Below are positions 54,043-63,013 of a stretch of 64,000 nt of DNA, in pieces. Every line of letters starts with the position of its first letter. The first letter of the stretch is position 1. Under the pieces are notes generated by a model. That model was not told the DNA's origin. It saw only the letters and a list, made by a program, of their open reading frames with translations, and made no database searches. A program made the position numbers and the translations under genes. Source of the stretch: Streptomyces abyssalis (GTDB lineage Bacteria; Actinomycetota; Actinomycetes; Streptomycetales; Streptomycetaceae); the NCBI RefSeq assembly GCF_001751365.1, contig NZ_LJGT01000036.1, forward strand, positions 62,001 through 126,000, read 5' to 3'.

Positions 54043-54240
54043 GTGAAGTTCGTTCTCGAAGTCGACATGGGTGACACGGCGTTCGACGGCGACGCGGCAG
54101 CCGAACTGGGCCGCATCCTGCGGTACTGGGGCGGCAACCTCCGCCACTACGACCTCAAGCCGGGCACCGGCGAAGCCCTCTACGACTCCGGCTACCACGA
54201 AGTGGGCCGCTGGGCGGTCGTGACCGCGGACGGGTCCTGA
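54043..54240 (+). CDS. Conserved 65-residue protein
   Basis: Starts at GTG 54043 with GGGGAGG about seven bases upstream. The sequence (KFVLEVDMGD, AAAELGRILRYWGGNLRHY, GRWAVVTADGS) has a charged amphipathic helix and ends in a short strand. I recall similar small proteins in other actinomycetes, but no function. No membrane segment. It is convergent with the GlxA-type regulator, 75 bp apart. Confidence 0.7.
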   Translation: MKFVLEVDMGDTAFDGDAAAELGRILRYWGGNLRHYDLKPGTGEALYDSGYHEVGRWAVVTADGS

Positions 54241-54315
54241 CCGCCGCGGCGGCGGCGAGCGGCGAGGGACCGAGGAACAGCGAGTTGCTCCGGGGCGCGT
54301 CGCGGGGAAGGTCAC

Positions 54316-55266
54316 TCACGCGGCGCGGGCGCGGAACGACGCGCGGTAGGAGTGCGGCGTGACGCCGGTGACGCGCTTGAACCGTTCGCGGAAGGCGGTG
54401 GGTGAGCCGAACCCCGAGTGCGCGGCGATGCGCTCGACGCCGTGGTCGGTCGTCTCCAGCAGGAACTGCGCACGCCGCACCCTGGCCCGCAGCAGCCACT
54501 GCAGCGGGGTCGTGCCCGTCTGCTCCCGGAACCGGCGGTTGAAGGTCCGCTCGCTCAGTCCGCTGCGCCCGGCCATCTGCGCGAGGGTCAGCTCCTGTCC
54601 GAGGTTCTCCTCGATCCAGGACAGCACCGGTTCCAGCAACGACCCCCGGGGCACGGGCGGTTGGGCGTGCACCATGAACTGAGCCTGGCCGCCCTCCCGC
54701 TCCAGCGGCATCACCGCCAGCCGGGCCGAGTCCGCCGCGACCGCCGATCCCAGGTCCCGCCGGATCAGGTGCAGGCACAGATCCAGGGCCGCGGAGGCGC
54801 CAGCCGAGGTCAGGATCTGCCCGTTGTCCACGTAGAGCACGTCGGGGCGGACGTCGACGCGGGGGAACGCCGCGGCCAGCCGGTCCGCAGCCATCCAGTG
54901 GGTGGTCGCGCTCAGCCCGTCCAGCAGGCCGGCCGCGGCGAGGACGAAGGCGCCCGTGCAGACGGAGGCGATCCGGGTGCCCGCCTCCGCGGTCTCGCGC
55001 AGGGCGTCCAGCACGTCTCCGCCCGGCGGCGCGGCCCGCTCCGAGCACCCCGGCACGACCACCGTGTCCGCCTCCCGCAGGGCCTCCAGGTCGTGCGGGG
55101 CGACCAGCGTGAACGCCTCACTGGCCACCTGAGGCGTCGCCGCGCAGACCTGGACGCGGTAGGGACGGCGCCCGTCCGCCAGCCGGGCACGCCCGAACAC
55201 CTCGATCGGCGTGGCCATGTCCGCCGCCACCACATGATCCAGTGCCAGTACCGCCACCTTGTGCAT
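54316..55266 (-). CDS. GlxA-type AraC-family regulator with DJ-1/PfpI domain
   Basis: 316 residues from ATG 55266. Amidotransferase-like DJ-1/PfpI domain about 1-180 (VAVLALDHVVAADMATPIEVF, IASVCTGAFVLAAAGLLDG, TTHWMAADRLA), then the AraC helix-turn-helix pair about 215-305 (LTLAQMAGRSGLSERTFNRRF, IAAHSGFGSPTAFRERFK). Cys102 in the elbow SVCTG is conserved. The divergent neighbour is itself a DJ-1/PfpI protein, a common pairing. Probably activates that gene in response to an unknown small molecule. Confidence 0.92.
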   Translation of the reverse strand: MHKVAVLALDHVVAADMATPIEVFGRARLADGRRPYRVQVCAATPQVASEAFTLVAPHDLEALREADTVVVPGCSERAAPPGGDVLDALRETAEAGTRIASVCTGAFVLAAAGLLDGLSATTHWMAADRLAAAFPRVDVRPDVLYVDNGQILTSAGASAALDLCLHLIRRDLGSAVAADSARLAVMPLEREGGQAQFMVHAQPPVPRGSLLEPVLSWIEENLGQELTLAQMAGRSGLSERTFNRRFREQTGTTPLQWLLRARVRRAQFLLETTDHGVERIAAHSGFGSPTAFRERFKRVTGVTPHSYRASFRARAA

Positions 55267-55488
55267 GAGGCCACGGTAGGCGAGAACGCGCCAGTCGTGA
55301 ATGCGCACGTCACAACGGAGCTTGCGCTTCCCCGGCGGCCCTGCGCTGCTGGCGGGAATCCGTTGGAAGTTGTCGATCCAGCCACTGGGGAGCGCCTGGT
55401 CACCGGCCTAGCGTGACGCTGCGAGATCCCGGCCGTCCCATGAGACCGAGCCGGGAACCGGCGATCACACAAGGAGCAACAGCAGCCC

Positions 55489-56227
55489 ATGCACGTACAG
55501 ATCATCCTGTTCGACGGCTTCGACCCGCTGGACGTCATCGCCCCGTACGAGGTCCTGCACGCCGCCGGGCAGGCCGCGGAGGGAGCCGTGACCGTCGAAC
55601 TGGTCGCCGCCGAGGGCACCCGTGAAGTCCCCAGCGGCACACCCCCGTTGAGCCTCCGGGCCGTCGGTGCGCCCGACCTGGACCGCGCCGACGTCATCCT
55701 TCTGCCGGGCGCCGCGGGCCGTCACACGCCCGAGCCGGAGGACACCGGTGAAGGGGGGCAGTGGGGAAGGAGAAGGGCCCGAACCGCAGGACACGATCCC
55801 GGCGCTCCTCGCCCGTACGCTCGGAACCGGCCTGCCCGCCGTGGCCGCGGAGGCGCTGGCACGTGAGGACACGCTGGTCGCGACGGTGTGCGGCGGCTCG
55901 CTGATCCTAGCGATGGCCGGGCTCGTCGAGGGCCGCCACGTCACCACACACCACCTGGGCATGGAGCTGCTCGCACCTGCCGGAGCCCGTCCCGTCGCCG
56001 CCCGCGTCGTCGACGACGGGGACCTGATCACCGGCGCGAGCGTCACCTCAGGGCTGGACCTCGCCCTCCACCTCGTCGAACGCGAGACCGGGCCCCGCGT
56101 CGCGCACGAGGTCGGGACGCTCTTCGCCCACGAGCGCCGCGGCGTCGTGTGGTCCCCGCGCGGGCCTGTCCCCGCCGGTGAGCGTGCCAGTGGGGCCGCG
56201 GGGCAGCGGACCGGGGCCGCCCGATGA
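55489..56227 (+). pseudogene. DJ-1/PfpI-family protein, frameshifted
   Basis: Two overlapping frames make up one PfpI protein. 55489-55755 encodes the head (MHVQIILFDGFDPLDVIAPY to ILLPGAAGRHTPEPED); the second frame supplies the tail from about 55758 to 56227 (DTIPALLARTLGTGLPAV, VATVCGGSLILAMAGLVEGRH, TTHHLGMELL). Removing one G from the six-G run at 55753-55758 joins them without a stop. The elbow Cys (TVCGG) and the helix are intact in the second frame, so the family identity is safe. Either a real frameshift mutation or a sequencing error. The tail overlaps the next start in an ATGA. Confidence 0.8.
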
Positions 56228-56763
56228 CGAAGTTCCTGCTCGCCGTCCACGTCCTGGCAGCCATCGTCGCGGTGGGGCCCGTGACCGTGGCCGCCAGCAT
56301 GTTCCCCGCGGCGGCCCGCCGCGCACAGGCACAGGGCCAGGCTCAGGCACAGGGCCAGGGCCAGGGCCAGGCAAGGGCCGCCGGACCGGACGCCGGTTCC
56401 CTCGCCGCCGTACGGGTCCTGCACCGCATCTGCCGCGTCTACGGCGTGGCCGGCGTGGCCGTCCCGGCGTTCGGATTCGCCACCGCGAGCAGTCTCGGCG
56501 TCCTCACCGACGCCTGGCTGATCGTCTCGATCGTGCTCACGGCTGCGGCGGCCGGCGTCCTGGCGCTGGCCGTCGTCCCGCGCCAGGAGACGCTTCTGGA
56601 ACAGCTCGACGGCACCGGCCAGGCCGGCGGTGCCCCGTCCCCGGCCGGGACAGGCCCGGGAGCCACCGCGCAACTGGCCATGCTCACGGGCCTGTTCAAC
56701 ATTCTCTGGGCCACCGTGACGGTACTGATGATCCTCCGGCCCGGATCGACCACGAGCGGGTGA
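56224..56763 (+). CDS. Small polytopic membrane protein (DUF2269-like)
   Basis: 179 residues with three to four membrane segments (LLAVHVLAAIVAVGPVTVAA, VYGVAGVAVPAFGFAT, WLIVSIVLTAAAAGVLALA, LFNILWATVTVLMIL). The shape resembles DUF2269 proteins. A hydrophilic stretch after the first segment is built of alternating Gln, Ala and Gly (about 37-51). ATG 56224 overlaps the preceding stop, so expression is coupled to the PfpI gene. If the upstream frameshift is real, coupling may be weakened. Confidence 0.7.
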   Translation: MTKFLLAVHVLAAIVAVGPVTVAASMFPAAARRAQAQGQAQAQGQGQGQARAAGPDAGSLAAVRVLHRICRVYGVAGVAVPAFGFATASSLGVLTDAWLIVSIVLTAAAAGVLALAVVPRQETLLEQLDGTGQAGGAPSPAGTGPGATAQLAMLTGLFNILWATVTVLMILRPGSTTSG

Positions 56764-57205
56764 GCACGCGGGCCCGGCCGCCCCGGTCCCGCCCGGCACG
56801 CACAGCAGTCCGCCCGGCGGCGGCTCCCCCGAAGTCACCGTGCATGTGCCGGAGTTCTTCCCGCTCCGGGAACCGGCGAGCGGCCCGGCCGGCCCGCGCC
56901 GCGCTCCGGACCTCCACGGTGGACCGCCTTCGCCGAGCACGTGAAGGCGCACCTGCCGGTGTGCCTCCCCACCGCTCACCGTTACTGGCGGTTACCCAGG
57001 CTCCGCACGCGGCACGGCCCGTCCTCCTGGGCCTCTGTACTGGGGTTCCGCAGGTGAGAGGCTCCCTTCCCTCACATTCCCTCCCCCGATTCCCCGCACG
57101 GGAAGATCCGTATTTCCCTAGGCAGCGGGCCGCGCAGCGAGGTAATTTTCGCCGTCAGTCACTGAACGTCGTGACAGGGAGCAGACGGGGTGAGGGCGGT
57201 GCGCT
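56764..57205. other. 442-bp gap without convincing gene
   Basis: Open frames here are short and compositionally gene-like only in part. A stretch reading EVTVHVPEFFPLRE (about 56838-56880) could be a relic of a lost gene, but its reading frame is not supported on both sides. The downstream half is more A/T-rich and holds the presumed acyl-CoA synthetase promoter. Confidence 0.5.
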
Positions 57206-59101
57206 GTGCGTGACTACAGCCTTCCCCCGCTCGTGGAGCCGCTCAGATCCGGCGGCCTGGCCGACTCCGTGTACGAACTGGCCGCACGGGAACCGGGGTT
57301 GCCGCAGCTGGCCCGCCGTGACAGTTCCGACGGAAGCACCGGCGAGTGGCGTGAGATGACCGCCGCCGCCTTCGCGGCGCACGTGCTCAAGCTGGCGAAG
57401 GGCCTGCTCGCGGAAGGCATACGCTTCGGCGACCGGGTCGCCGTCATGACCCGTACACGGCACGAGTGGACGCTCTTCAGCTTCGCCCTGTGGTCACTCG
57501 GCGCCCAGGTCGTGCCGCTCTACCCGACGTCGTCCGCCGAGCAGTTGCGCTGGGTCCTGGGCGACTCGGGGGCGCGCGCCGTCATCGTCGAGCACGAGGA
57601 CCACGCGATGACGGTCGGCTCGGTCGTCGACGGGCTGCCGCACCTGCGTCACATCTGGCAGCTCGACGCGGACTGTGTGGGGTGGCTGACGGAGGCGGGC
57701 CGCCCCCTCGAGGACAACCATGTGCACCGGCAACGCTGGGCCGTCACACCGGAGATGGCGGCCGCGGTCATCTACACGTCGGGCACCACGGGCCGCCCGC
57801 GCGGATGCGTCATCACGCATCGCAACCTCGCCTCGGAGTGCGACACGATCCTCGCCGGCTGGGGACGCCTGATGGGCGAGCCCGGTCAGCAGCCCTCCAT
57901 ACTCGCCTTTCTGCCCGTGGGTCATGTCTACGGACTGATGGTGACGGTGCTCTGCATCCGCGGCGGCTATCTGCTTGGACATCAACCGGACATCTCCGCC
58001 AGGGAGTTGATGCCCGCGATCAGGTCCTTCCGCCCGACGTGCCTTTATGCGGTGCCGTACTTCTTCGAGAAGTTCTACGCGGGTGCACGGATGATGGCCG
58101 AGAAGGCCGGCCGCGGCGAGACGTTCGACAAGGCGATGGCGCTCTCCAGGCGGTACGCGGAGGCGGCGGAGGCCCAGGCGTTCGGTGCCGGACCGGGTCC
58201 CGGCACCGCGCTGCGGGCCCGGCACGCGGTCTACGACCGCCTGGTCTACCGGCACTTGCGTGACATGCTCGGCGGCCGTACGAGGAACGTCGTCTCGGGC
58301 GGTTCCACCCTCGGACGCGAACTCGGGCTGGCGCTCGCCGGCGCGGGGATCGTCGTCTACGACTGCTACGGCCTCACCGAGACCACGGTCGCCATCACCG
58401 CGCAGCCTCCGGGCATGCCCCGGTTCGGCACCGTGGGGCGCCCCATGCCGGGCGCCTCGGTGCACATCGCCCGCGACGGGGAGGTGTGGGTCCGGGGACC
58501 GATGGTCTTTCCCGGATACACGGACGGCTCGCACGGCACCGCACAGCCGGACTCCCCGCATCCCGAGGGCGGCGGCGCCCACGCACGGCAGCCGTACGCG
58601 GAGACACTGCGCGACGGCTGGCTCGGCACGGGCGACGTCGGCTACCTCGACGACGGCTATCTGGTCATCACGGGCCGCAAGAAGGACGTCATCATCACCA
58701 GCGCCGGCAGAAGCGTCTCGCCCTTGATGCTGGAGACGCGGCTGCGCGCCCATCCCCTCATCTCCCAGGCGTTCGTGGTGGGTGACGACCGTCCCTACGT
58801 GGCCGCTCTGGTCACCCTGGACCCGGAAGTGCTCGAACAGTGGCGCAAGGGCCGTGAACAGTGGGGGCCTTCGGGCCCCGGTTACGGCAACACGCCCGCG
58901 GAGGAGCTGGAACGCGAGGTGGGGCGGGCCGTGGCAGCGGCCAACAGCGTCTTCTCACGGGCCGAGTCGATCCGATCGTTCCGCATACTCCCGGAGGAGT
59001 TCACGATGGCCGACGGCCTGGTGACGCCGTCGCTGAAGCTGCGGCGGGAAGCGATCACGCGCATGTACGCGACTGAGATCGAAGAGCTGTACCGGAGCTG
59101 A
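57206..59101 (+). CDS. Long-chain fatty acid-CoA ligase (AMP-binding)
   Basis: 631 residues from GTG 57206. Adenylation motifs: YTSGTTGRPRG (P-loop, A3), YGLTETT (A5), GWLGTGDVGYLDDGYL (A7) and ITGRKKDVIITSAGRSVSP (A8). The C-terminal lid is complete but the A10 Lys sits in TPSLKLRRE. Length and motif spacing fit FadD15-like long-chain acyl-CoA synthetases that activate fatty acids with ATP and CoA at the membrane. It stands alone; the ribosome site is weak. Confidence 0.92.
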   Translation: MRDYSLPPLVEPLRSGGLADSVYELAAREPGLPQLARRDSSDGSTGEWREMTAAAFAAHVLKLAKGLLAEGIRFGDRVAVMTRTRHEWTLFSFALWSLGAQVVPLYPTSSAEQLRWVLGDSGARAVIVEHEDHAMTVGSVVDGLPHLRHIWQLDADCVGWLTEAGRPLEDNHVHRQRWAVTPEMAAAVIYTSGTTGRPRGCVITHRNLASECDTILAGWGRLMGEPGQQPSILAFLPVGHVYGLMVTVLCIRGGYLLGHQPDISARELMPAIRSFRPTCLYAVPYFFEKFYAGARMMAEKAGRGETFDKAMALSRRYAEAAEAQAFGAGPGPGTALRARHAVYDRLVYRHLRDMLGGRTRNVVSGGSTLGRELGLALAGAGIVVYDCYGLTETTVAITAQPPGMPRFGTVGRPMPGASVHIARDGEVWVRGPMVFPGYTDGSHGTAQPDSPHPEGGGAHARQPYAETLRDGWLGTGDVGYLDDGYLVITGRKKDVIITSAGRSVSPLMLETRLRAHPLISQAFVVGDDRPYVAALVTLDPEVLEQWRKGREQWGPSGPGYGNTPAEELEREVGRAVAAANSVFSRAESIRSFRILPEEFTMADGLVTPSLKLRREAITRMYATEIEELYRS

Positions 59102-59262
59102 CTGCTGCCGGGGACGGCACACGGCAGATACGAGTCGGCAATGTAGCAGCGTTGAACGCCGGAGGACCGGTTCTTGTCAGGTCGGGACGAAGCCTCGACC
59201 ACATCCTCACACTCACGATTAACGTCCGTCGCACTTCAAAGATGAGTGTGAGAGGAGGGCGG

Positions 59263-59901
59263 ATGGGGTCCGCCATCACGCCCGGGCGGGCGATCGGCAC
59301 CGTGCTGGTCGTCCTTGGGCTCGTCGCAACGCTCTCAGCGCTGCTGGTGCCGGTGTACTTCTTCGACGGCAACCGCACCATCGCGCTGGCCCGTTCGGGA
59401 TGGCAGGACGACGGTAAGGGAACCTGGAAAACGGAATACGGCCCCCTTACCCCATTGGACCGTGACTTCATACGCAAAGTGCGGGATGCCGGTCTGTGGG
59501 AAGTCCCCGCCGGCAAAGCCGCGCAGGAGCGCGGGACACGAAAGTCGGTGCGAATCGCGGGCGATCATCTCGTCGACGGACACACGGAGTTGGACCGACG
59601 GGCCATCGAGGCCGGTCGCACCCTGAAGGTCAAACTTCCGAATGAGCCTGCCAGTGCCAGCCAGAAGTCTCTGGAAGACATCAACAGCGCTCAGGGTGAC
59701 GAATTCGACCAGGTTCTCGTCGACAGGCTGCGCCGGGCTCATGGCGTGGTCTTCGGCCTCGTGGGCCTTGTACGCGATCAGACCCGCAACTCAATGGTGC
59801 GGTCGTTGGCGACCCGGGCCAACGCCATTGTCCTCGATCACCTCACAGTCCTGGAGGACACCGGGCTCGTGGATTTCGAGGCGCTGAACGACGCGAAATG
59901 A
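59263..59901 (+). CDS. DUF4142-domain protein with N-terminal membrane anchor
   Basis: 212 residues from ATG 59263 (GAGGAGGG just upstream, short spacing); ATG 59242 is an alternative. One hydrophobic segment at about 12-33 (TVLVVLGLVATLSALLVPVYFF), then the DUF4142 ferritin-like region with DRDFIRKVRDAGLWEVPAGKAA, AGDHLVDGHTELDRRA and NAIVLDHLTVLEDTG. DUF4142 proteins are periplasmic or outer-surface helical bundles of unknown role. It is 16 bp upstream of the DUF1996 gene, probably one operon. Confidence 0.85.
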   Translation: MGSAITPGRAIGTVLVVLGLVATLSALLVPVYFFDGNRTIALARSGWQDDGKGTWKTEYGPLTPLDRDFIRKVRDAGLWEVPAGKAAQERGTRKSVRIAGDHLVDGHTELDRRAIEAGRTLKVKLPNEPASASQKSLEDINSAQGDEFDQVLVDRLRRAHGVVFGLVGLVRDQTRNSMVRSLATRANAIVLDHLTVLEDTGLVDFEALNDAK

Positions 59902-59917
59902 GTGGAGTGAAGTCAAT

Positions 59918-61675
59918 ATGAGACAAAAAGGCCACAAACGCTCGCGCACGGCGAACAAAACGATAGCGATCGTCGCAGCGCTGGTGGTCGGTGGTGGCGG
60001 CGCGGCGGCGGTGGGTGTGACCGCCTTCGCGGGGTCGGGTGAAGACCCCGCTGCTGCCGCCAGCACGATCGACTGTCCTGATGTGAGCCTTGCACTGGGC
60101 CAGGTACCCGAGGGTGCCAAGGAGCCCGTGGGTCAGAAGCTCGCCACTCTGGACCAGCAGGTCGCGCAGGCCTACGGCCAGTGGAACTCCCAGGAGCAGA
60201 GCTCCGAGGAGGCCCTGGGCCAGTTGAACCAGCAGCGCTCGGAGACCATCCGGAGCATGGGTCAGGACATTCAGAACGCCGGCGGTGAAGCTCCCGGTGA
60301 CATGGAGTCCATGGCTCAGTGCCAGATGATGCAGGACCAGGCCACGCAGGAGGGCCAGGAGGGCGGAGGCGAGGACGGGCAGCAGGTTCAGGGCCCGGTC
60401 GCCGAGGACTTCGTCAATATCGAGGACGTCGAGCCCAACGCCTCCGAGGAGGAGGCCCCGGGCGGCACCTTCACGACGGAGTGCGGCAACAACGAGGAAG
60501 AGCACTTCAACTCTGACAACGTGATCGCCGCTCCGGGTGTTCTGAACGGCGCCCACCACGTGCACGACTACGTGGGCAACGAGGACACCAACCAGGCCTC
60601 CAGCGACGAGTCTCTCGCCGCGGCGGGCACCACCTGCGCCAAGGGTGACCAGTCGACGCACTACTGGCCCGTGATCCGTTCTCTGGACGGCAACGAGGAC
60701 CAGCGGGGCGCCGTTGACGAGGCCGACGTCCAGCAGCAGCAGGGCGGCGAGGGCCAGGAGGAGCAGCCCCAGGGTCAGCGCAACGGTGACGACGCCGGCC
60801 AGGACCAGGGTCAGGGTCAGGACCAGGGCCAGGAACAGCCCCCGGCCGAGGAACAGCCGCCGGCTGAGAACCAGGGCCAGGACCAGGGCCAGGAACAGCC
60901 CCCGGCCGAGAACCAGGGCCAGGAGCAGCCCCCGGCTGAGAACCAGGGCCAGGACCAGGGCCAGGAACAGCCTCCGGAGGAGGGCCAGGACCAAGGTCAG
61001 GACCAGGGCCAGGAACAGCCTCCGGAGGAGGGCCAGGACCAGGGTCAGGACCAGGGCCAGGGTGAGGGCGAAGAGGAAGAGCAGGTGGGTGGCGGTGAAG
61101 GTGCCGAGGCCCAGGTCGGCGACGGTGGGGCCAACGACCTCAACGTCGGCAGCATCCTGCAGCCCAACGCCACCCTGAAGTTCACCTCCGGCGGTGCCGA
61201 GCAGGTCGCCGAGATGCCGCGCTTCCTGCGCATCATCACCGGTGACGCGAAGGCCTTCACCAACGGCGACGAGAACGCCAACGCGTCGTGGAGCTGTGAG
61301 GGCTTCGAGGACCGCCAGCTCGAGGAGCAGTACCCGATCTGCCCCGAGGGCAGCGCCACGATCCGTACGTTCAACTTCCAGAACTGCTGGGACGGTCAGA
61401 ACACGGACAGCGGCAACCACCGCGACCACATGGCGTTCTCGGACGACCAGGGCAACTGCCCCGAGGGCTTCCAGAACGTCCCGCAGCTGCAGCAGACGAT
61501 CAAGTACGACATCCCTCAGGAGAACTTGCTCAACGCTGACACACCGTTCGCGGTGGACTCCTTCCCGGAGCAGCTGCACAAGCCCATCACCGACCACAGC
61601 GACTTCATCAACGTCATGCCCGAGGAGCTCATGACGGAGGCTGTGAACTGCATCAACGAGGACCAGGACTGCTGA
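59918..61675 (+). CDS. Secreted DUF1996-domain protein with Gln/Gly repeat insert
   Basis: 585 residues from ATG 59918. A basic head and hydrophobic core (about 15-40, TIAIVAALVVGGGGAAAVGV) form a signal or membrane anchor. The DUF1996 domain is split. Its first part (about 150-270) has FTTECGNNEEEHFNSDN, GAHHVHDYVGN and HYWPVIRSL. Its second part (about 400-585) has LRIITGDAKAF, NFQNCWDGQNTDSGNHRDHMAF. Between them lies about 120 residues of QGQDQGQEQPPAE-type repeats. An additional Gln-rich helix region occupies about 70-150. Repeats could make a flexible spacer at the cell surface. Two terminators follow. Confidence 0.85.
   Translation: MRQKGHKRSRTANKTIAIVAALVVGGGGAAAVGVTAFAGSGEDPAAAASTIDCPDVSLALGQVPEGAKEPVGQKLATLDQQVAQAYGQWNSQEQSSEEALGQLNQQRSETIRSMGQDIQNAGGEAPGDMESMAQCQMMQDQATQEGQEGGGEDGQQVQGPVAEDFVNIEDVEPNASEEEAPGGTFTTECGNNEEEHFNSDNVIAAPGVLNGAHHVHDYVGNEDTNQASSDESLAAAGTTCAKGDQSTHYWPVIRSLDGNEDQRGAVDEADVQQQQGGEGQEEQPQGQRNGDDAGQDQGQGQDQGQEQPPAEEQPPAENQGQDQGQEQPPAENQGQEQPPAENQGQDQGQEQPPEEGQDQGQDQGQEQPPEEGQDQGQDQGQGEGEEEEQVGGGEGAEAQVGDGGANDLNVGSILQPNATLKFTSGGAEQVAEMPRFLRIITGDAKAFTNGDENANASWSCEGFEDRQLEEQYPICPEGSATIRTFNFQNCWDGQNTDSGNHRDHMAFSDDQGNCPEGFQNVPQLQQTIKYDIPQENLLNADTPFAVDSFPEQLHKPITDHSDFINVMPEELMTEAVNCINEDQDC
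60799..61068 (+). repeat. Gln/Gly/Pro-encoding minisatellite
   Basis: Imperfect in-frame repeats of CAGGGCCAGGACCAGGG and GAACAGCCCCCGGCCGAG units, coding QDQGQ and EQPPAE blocks. About 270 bp. Such arrays change length by slippage. Confidence 0.9.
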
Positions 61676-61682
61676 CATAGGA

Positions 61683-61714
61683 CTCCGCCGCGGGGCTTCC
61701 GCCCCGCGGCGGAG
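61683..61714 (+). terminator. Terminator 1 of the DUF1996 gene
   Basis: CTCCGCCGCGGGGC and its exact complement form a 14-bp stem with a TTCC tetraloop, 8 bp after the stop codon. Confidence 0.8.
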
Positions 61715-61727
61715 GACTTGCAGGATC

Positions 61728-61772
61728 CAGGAAGCGGCCCGGACACAGATTCTGTGTCCGGGCCGCTTCCTG
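61728..61772 (+). terminator. Terminator 2, perfect 21-bp stem with T-rich tail
   Basis: CAGGAAGCGGCCCGGACACAG pairs exactly over 21 bases with the sequence after a 3-base loop (ATT), and is followed by TTCTTCTGTGTTCTGTTG. This is the closest thing to a classical rho-independent terminator in the window. Confidence 0.85.
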
Positions 61773-61856
61773 TTCTTCTGTGTTCTGTTGTCCTTTGTCT
61801 GCTGTGTTCTGTGTTTCTGTGTTCCGTTGTCAGTGCCTGTTGTCAGTGCCTCACTC
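61771..61856 (+). repeat. T/G-rich low-complexity tract
   Basis: About 85 bases built of TGTTCTGTG-like units after the second terminator, ending with TGTTGTCAGTGCC twice. Composition is quite unlike the rest of the window. Its role is unknown. Confidence 0.6.
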
Positions 61857-61903
61857 GGAGGTTCCGGGCCGGCACCCGGTGCGTGAACACCGGGTGCCCG
61901 CGG

Positions 61904-63013
61904 TCACAGACCGTTTACCCGGGCCTCGCGTGCGACGCCCAGCGGGCGCACGCCCTGGGTTGCGGTGCGCGCCCTGCGGCCGGCGCGTGTGCGCTGCCGC
62001 CTGATCTGCCCCAGCAGCCGGCGGCCGCGAAGGGTCATCTCCAGTTCGAAGCGGGTACGCGGATCGCGCAGCGCCGAACCGAAGAGCTTCTCTATCTGAC
62101 GCAGCCTGTACCGCACCGTCTGCGGGTGCACCTGCAACGTCTTCGCCGCCTCAGGTGCTCCCCCGCTCTCCAGCCACGCCAGCAGCGTGACTTCGAGGCG
62201 CTCACTCTGCCGCGGGGTGAGCTCGGCGAGGGGGCCGAGCCAGCGGGAGGAGAGCGCGCAGGCGAGCGATTCGTCCTGCAGCAGCAGAAGCATGGACAGA
62301 TGGTCGTCGACGAAGAGGACCTTTCCGTCCGGGTTGTTTCCGATGTTCCCATTCATGCCGGCGCCACCCGGTGCCCCGGGTGGCGGTGTCAGCTCAAGCA
62401 GCCGCCGGGCCCAGCGCACCGTTGACCCCGCGTCGCTCAGCGGGACGGTGTGCCCGACCGCAGCGGTACGACCGCGCAGCACGTTCTCCAGTGCTTCGCG
62501 GTCGTCCTCGGGGTCGGGTATCAGCAGGCACAGCTCACTCTCGACGGGGCTCACCAGGGCGTTGCCGAGCGCCGCGGCGAGCTGGGGCACCTCGCTGGGT
62601 GAGGCGAGGGCTACAGCACGCACGGTCTCGGGCAGCGGCCACCTTGCTGACCTGGCCAGTTCCGTCAGTCGTGATTCCGGGAATTCCTCCTCTCCCATGA
62701 GTGCCGTGAACAGCTGTCGTCGCGCCCGGTCGATGGGAACCGCTGCTGTGACGTTGTCGGCCTGGGTTGCGGTTCCCGTGTCCGTGTTGTCCTTTGTCTC
62801 CGGGGAGTGATGTCCCAATGCGGCCAGCAATGCCTGTTCCACGGCCCATTGAGCATCCTCGCGGTCAATTTCCCGCAGAAAAGCGGACATTGCCGGTATG
62901 CTGCGCTGTAGAGCTTCCACCACCTGGTCTGCGACGGCGGGCAGCTCCTTTCTCTGAACGCGCGCCCACTCGCCACGCGGGCGAGACCGGATGCGGTTGA
63001 GAACGTCGCTCAT
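61904..63013 (-). CDS. PucR/CdaR-type helix-turn-helix regulator
   Basis: 369 residues from ATG 63013 with GGAACGAGG upstream. N-terminal helical domain (VLNRIRSRPRGEWARVQRKEL), a GGDEF-like middle region with degenerate motifs, and a C-terminal HTH_30 of the PucR type (AKTLQVHPQTVRYRLRQIEKLFG, about 295-320). A very basic tail (RGRRLLGQIRRQRTRAGRR) follows. The middle contains a Gly/Asn insert. Likely an activator of a nearby gene; the divergent membrane protein is the obvious candidate. Confidence 0.85.
   Translation of the reverse strand: MSDVLNRIRSRPRGEWARVQRKELPAVADQVVEALQRSIPAMSAFLREIDREDAQWAVEQALLAALGHHSPETKDNTDTGTATQADNVTAAVPIDRARRQLFTALMGEEEFPESRLTELARSARWPLPETVRAVALASPSEVPQLAAALGNALVSPVESELCLLIPDPEDDREALENVLRGRTAAVGHTVPLSDAGSTVRWARRLLELTPPPGAPGGAGMNGNIGNNPDGKVLFVDDHLSMLLLLQDESLACALSSRWLGPLAELTPRQSERLEVTLLAWLESGGAPEAAKTLQVHPQTVRYRLRQIEKLFGSALRDPRTRFELEMTLRGRRLLGQIRRQRTRAGRRARTATQGVRPLGVAREARVNGL

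Noticed and set aside
60799..61068. Possible CRISPR-like array in the repeat tract
   Set aside because: Units are adjacent, in frame and without unique spacers; no cas genes in the window.
59843..61678. Long antisense open frame (611 codons) with repeats of LALVLTLVLALLRR opposite the DUF1996 gene
   Set aside because: It is the complement of the Gln/Gly repeat and has no ribosome site or family motifs; the sense frame has signal, domain and terminators.
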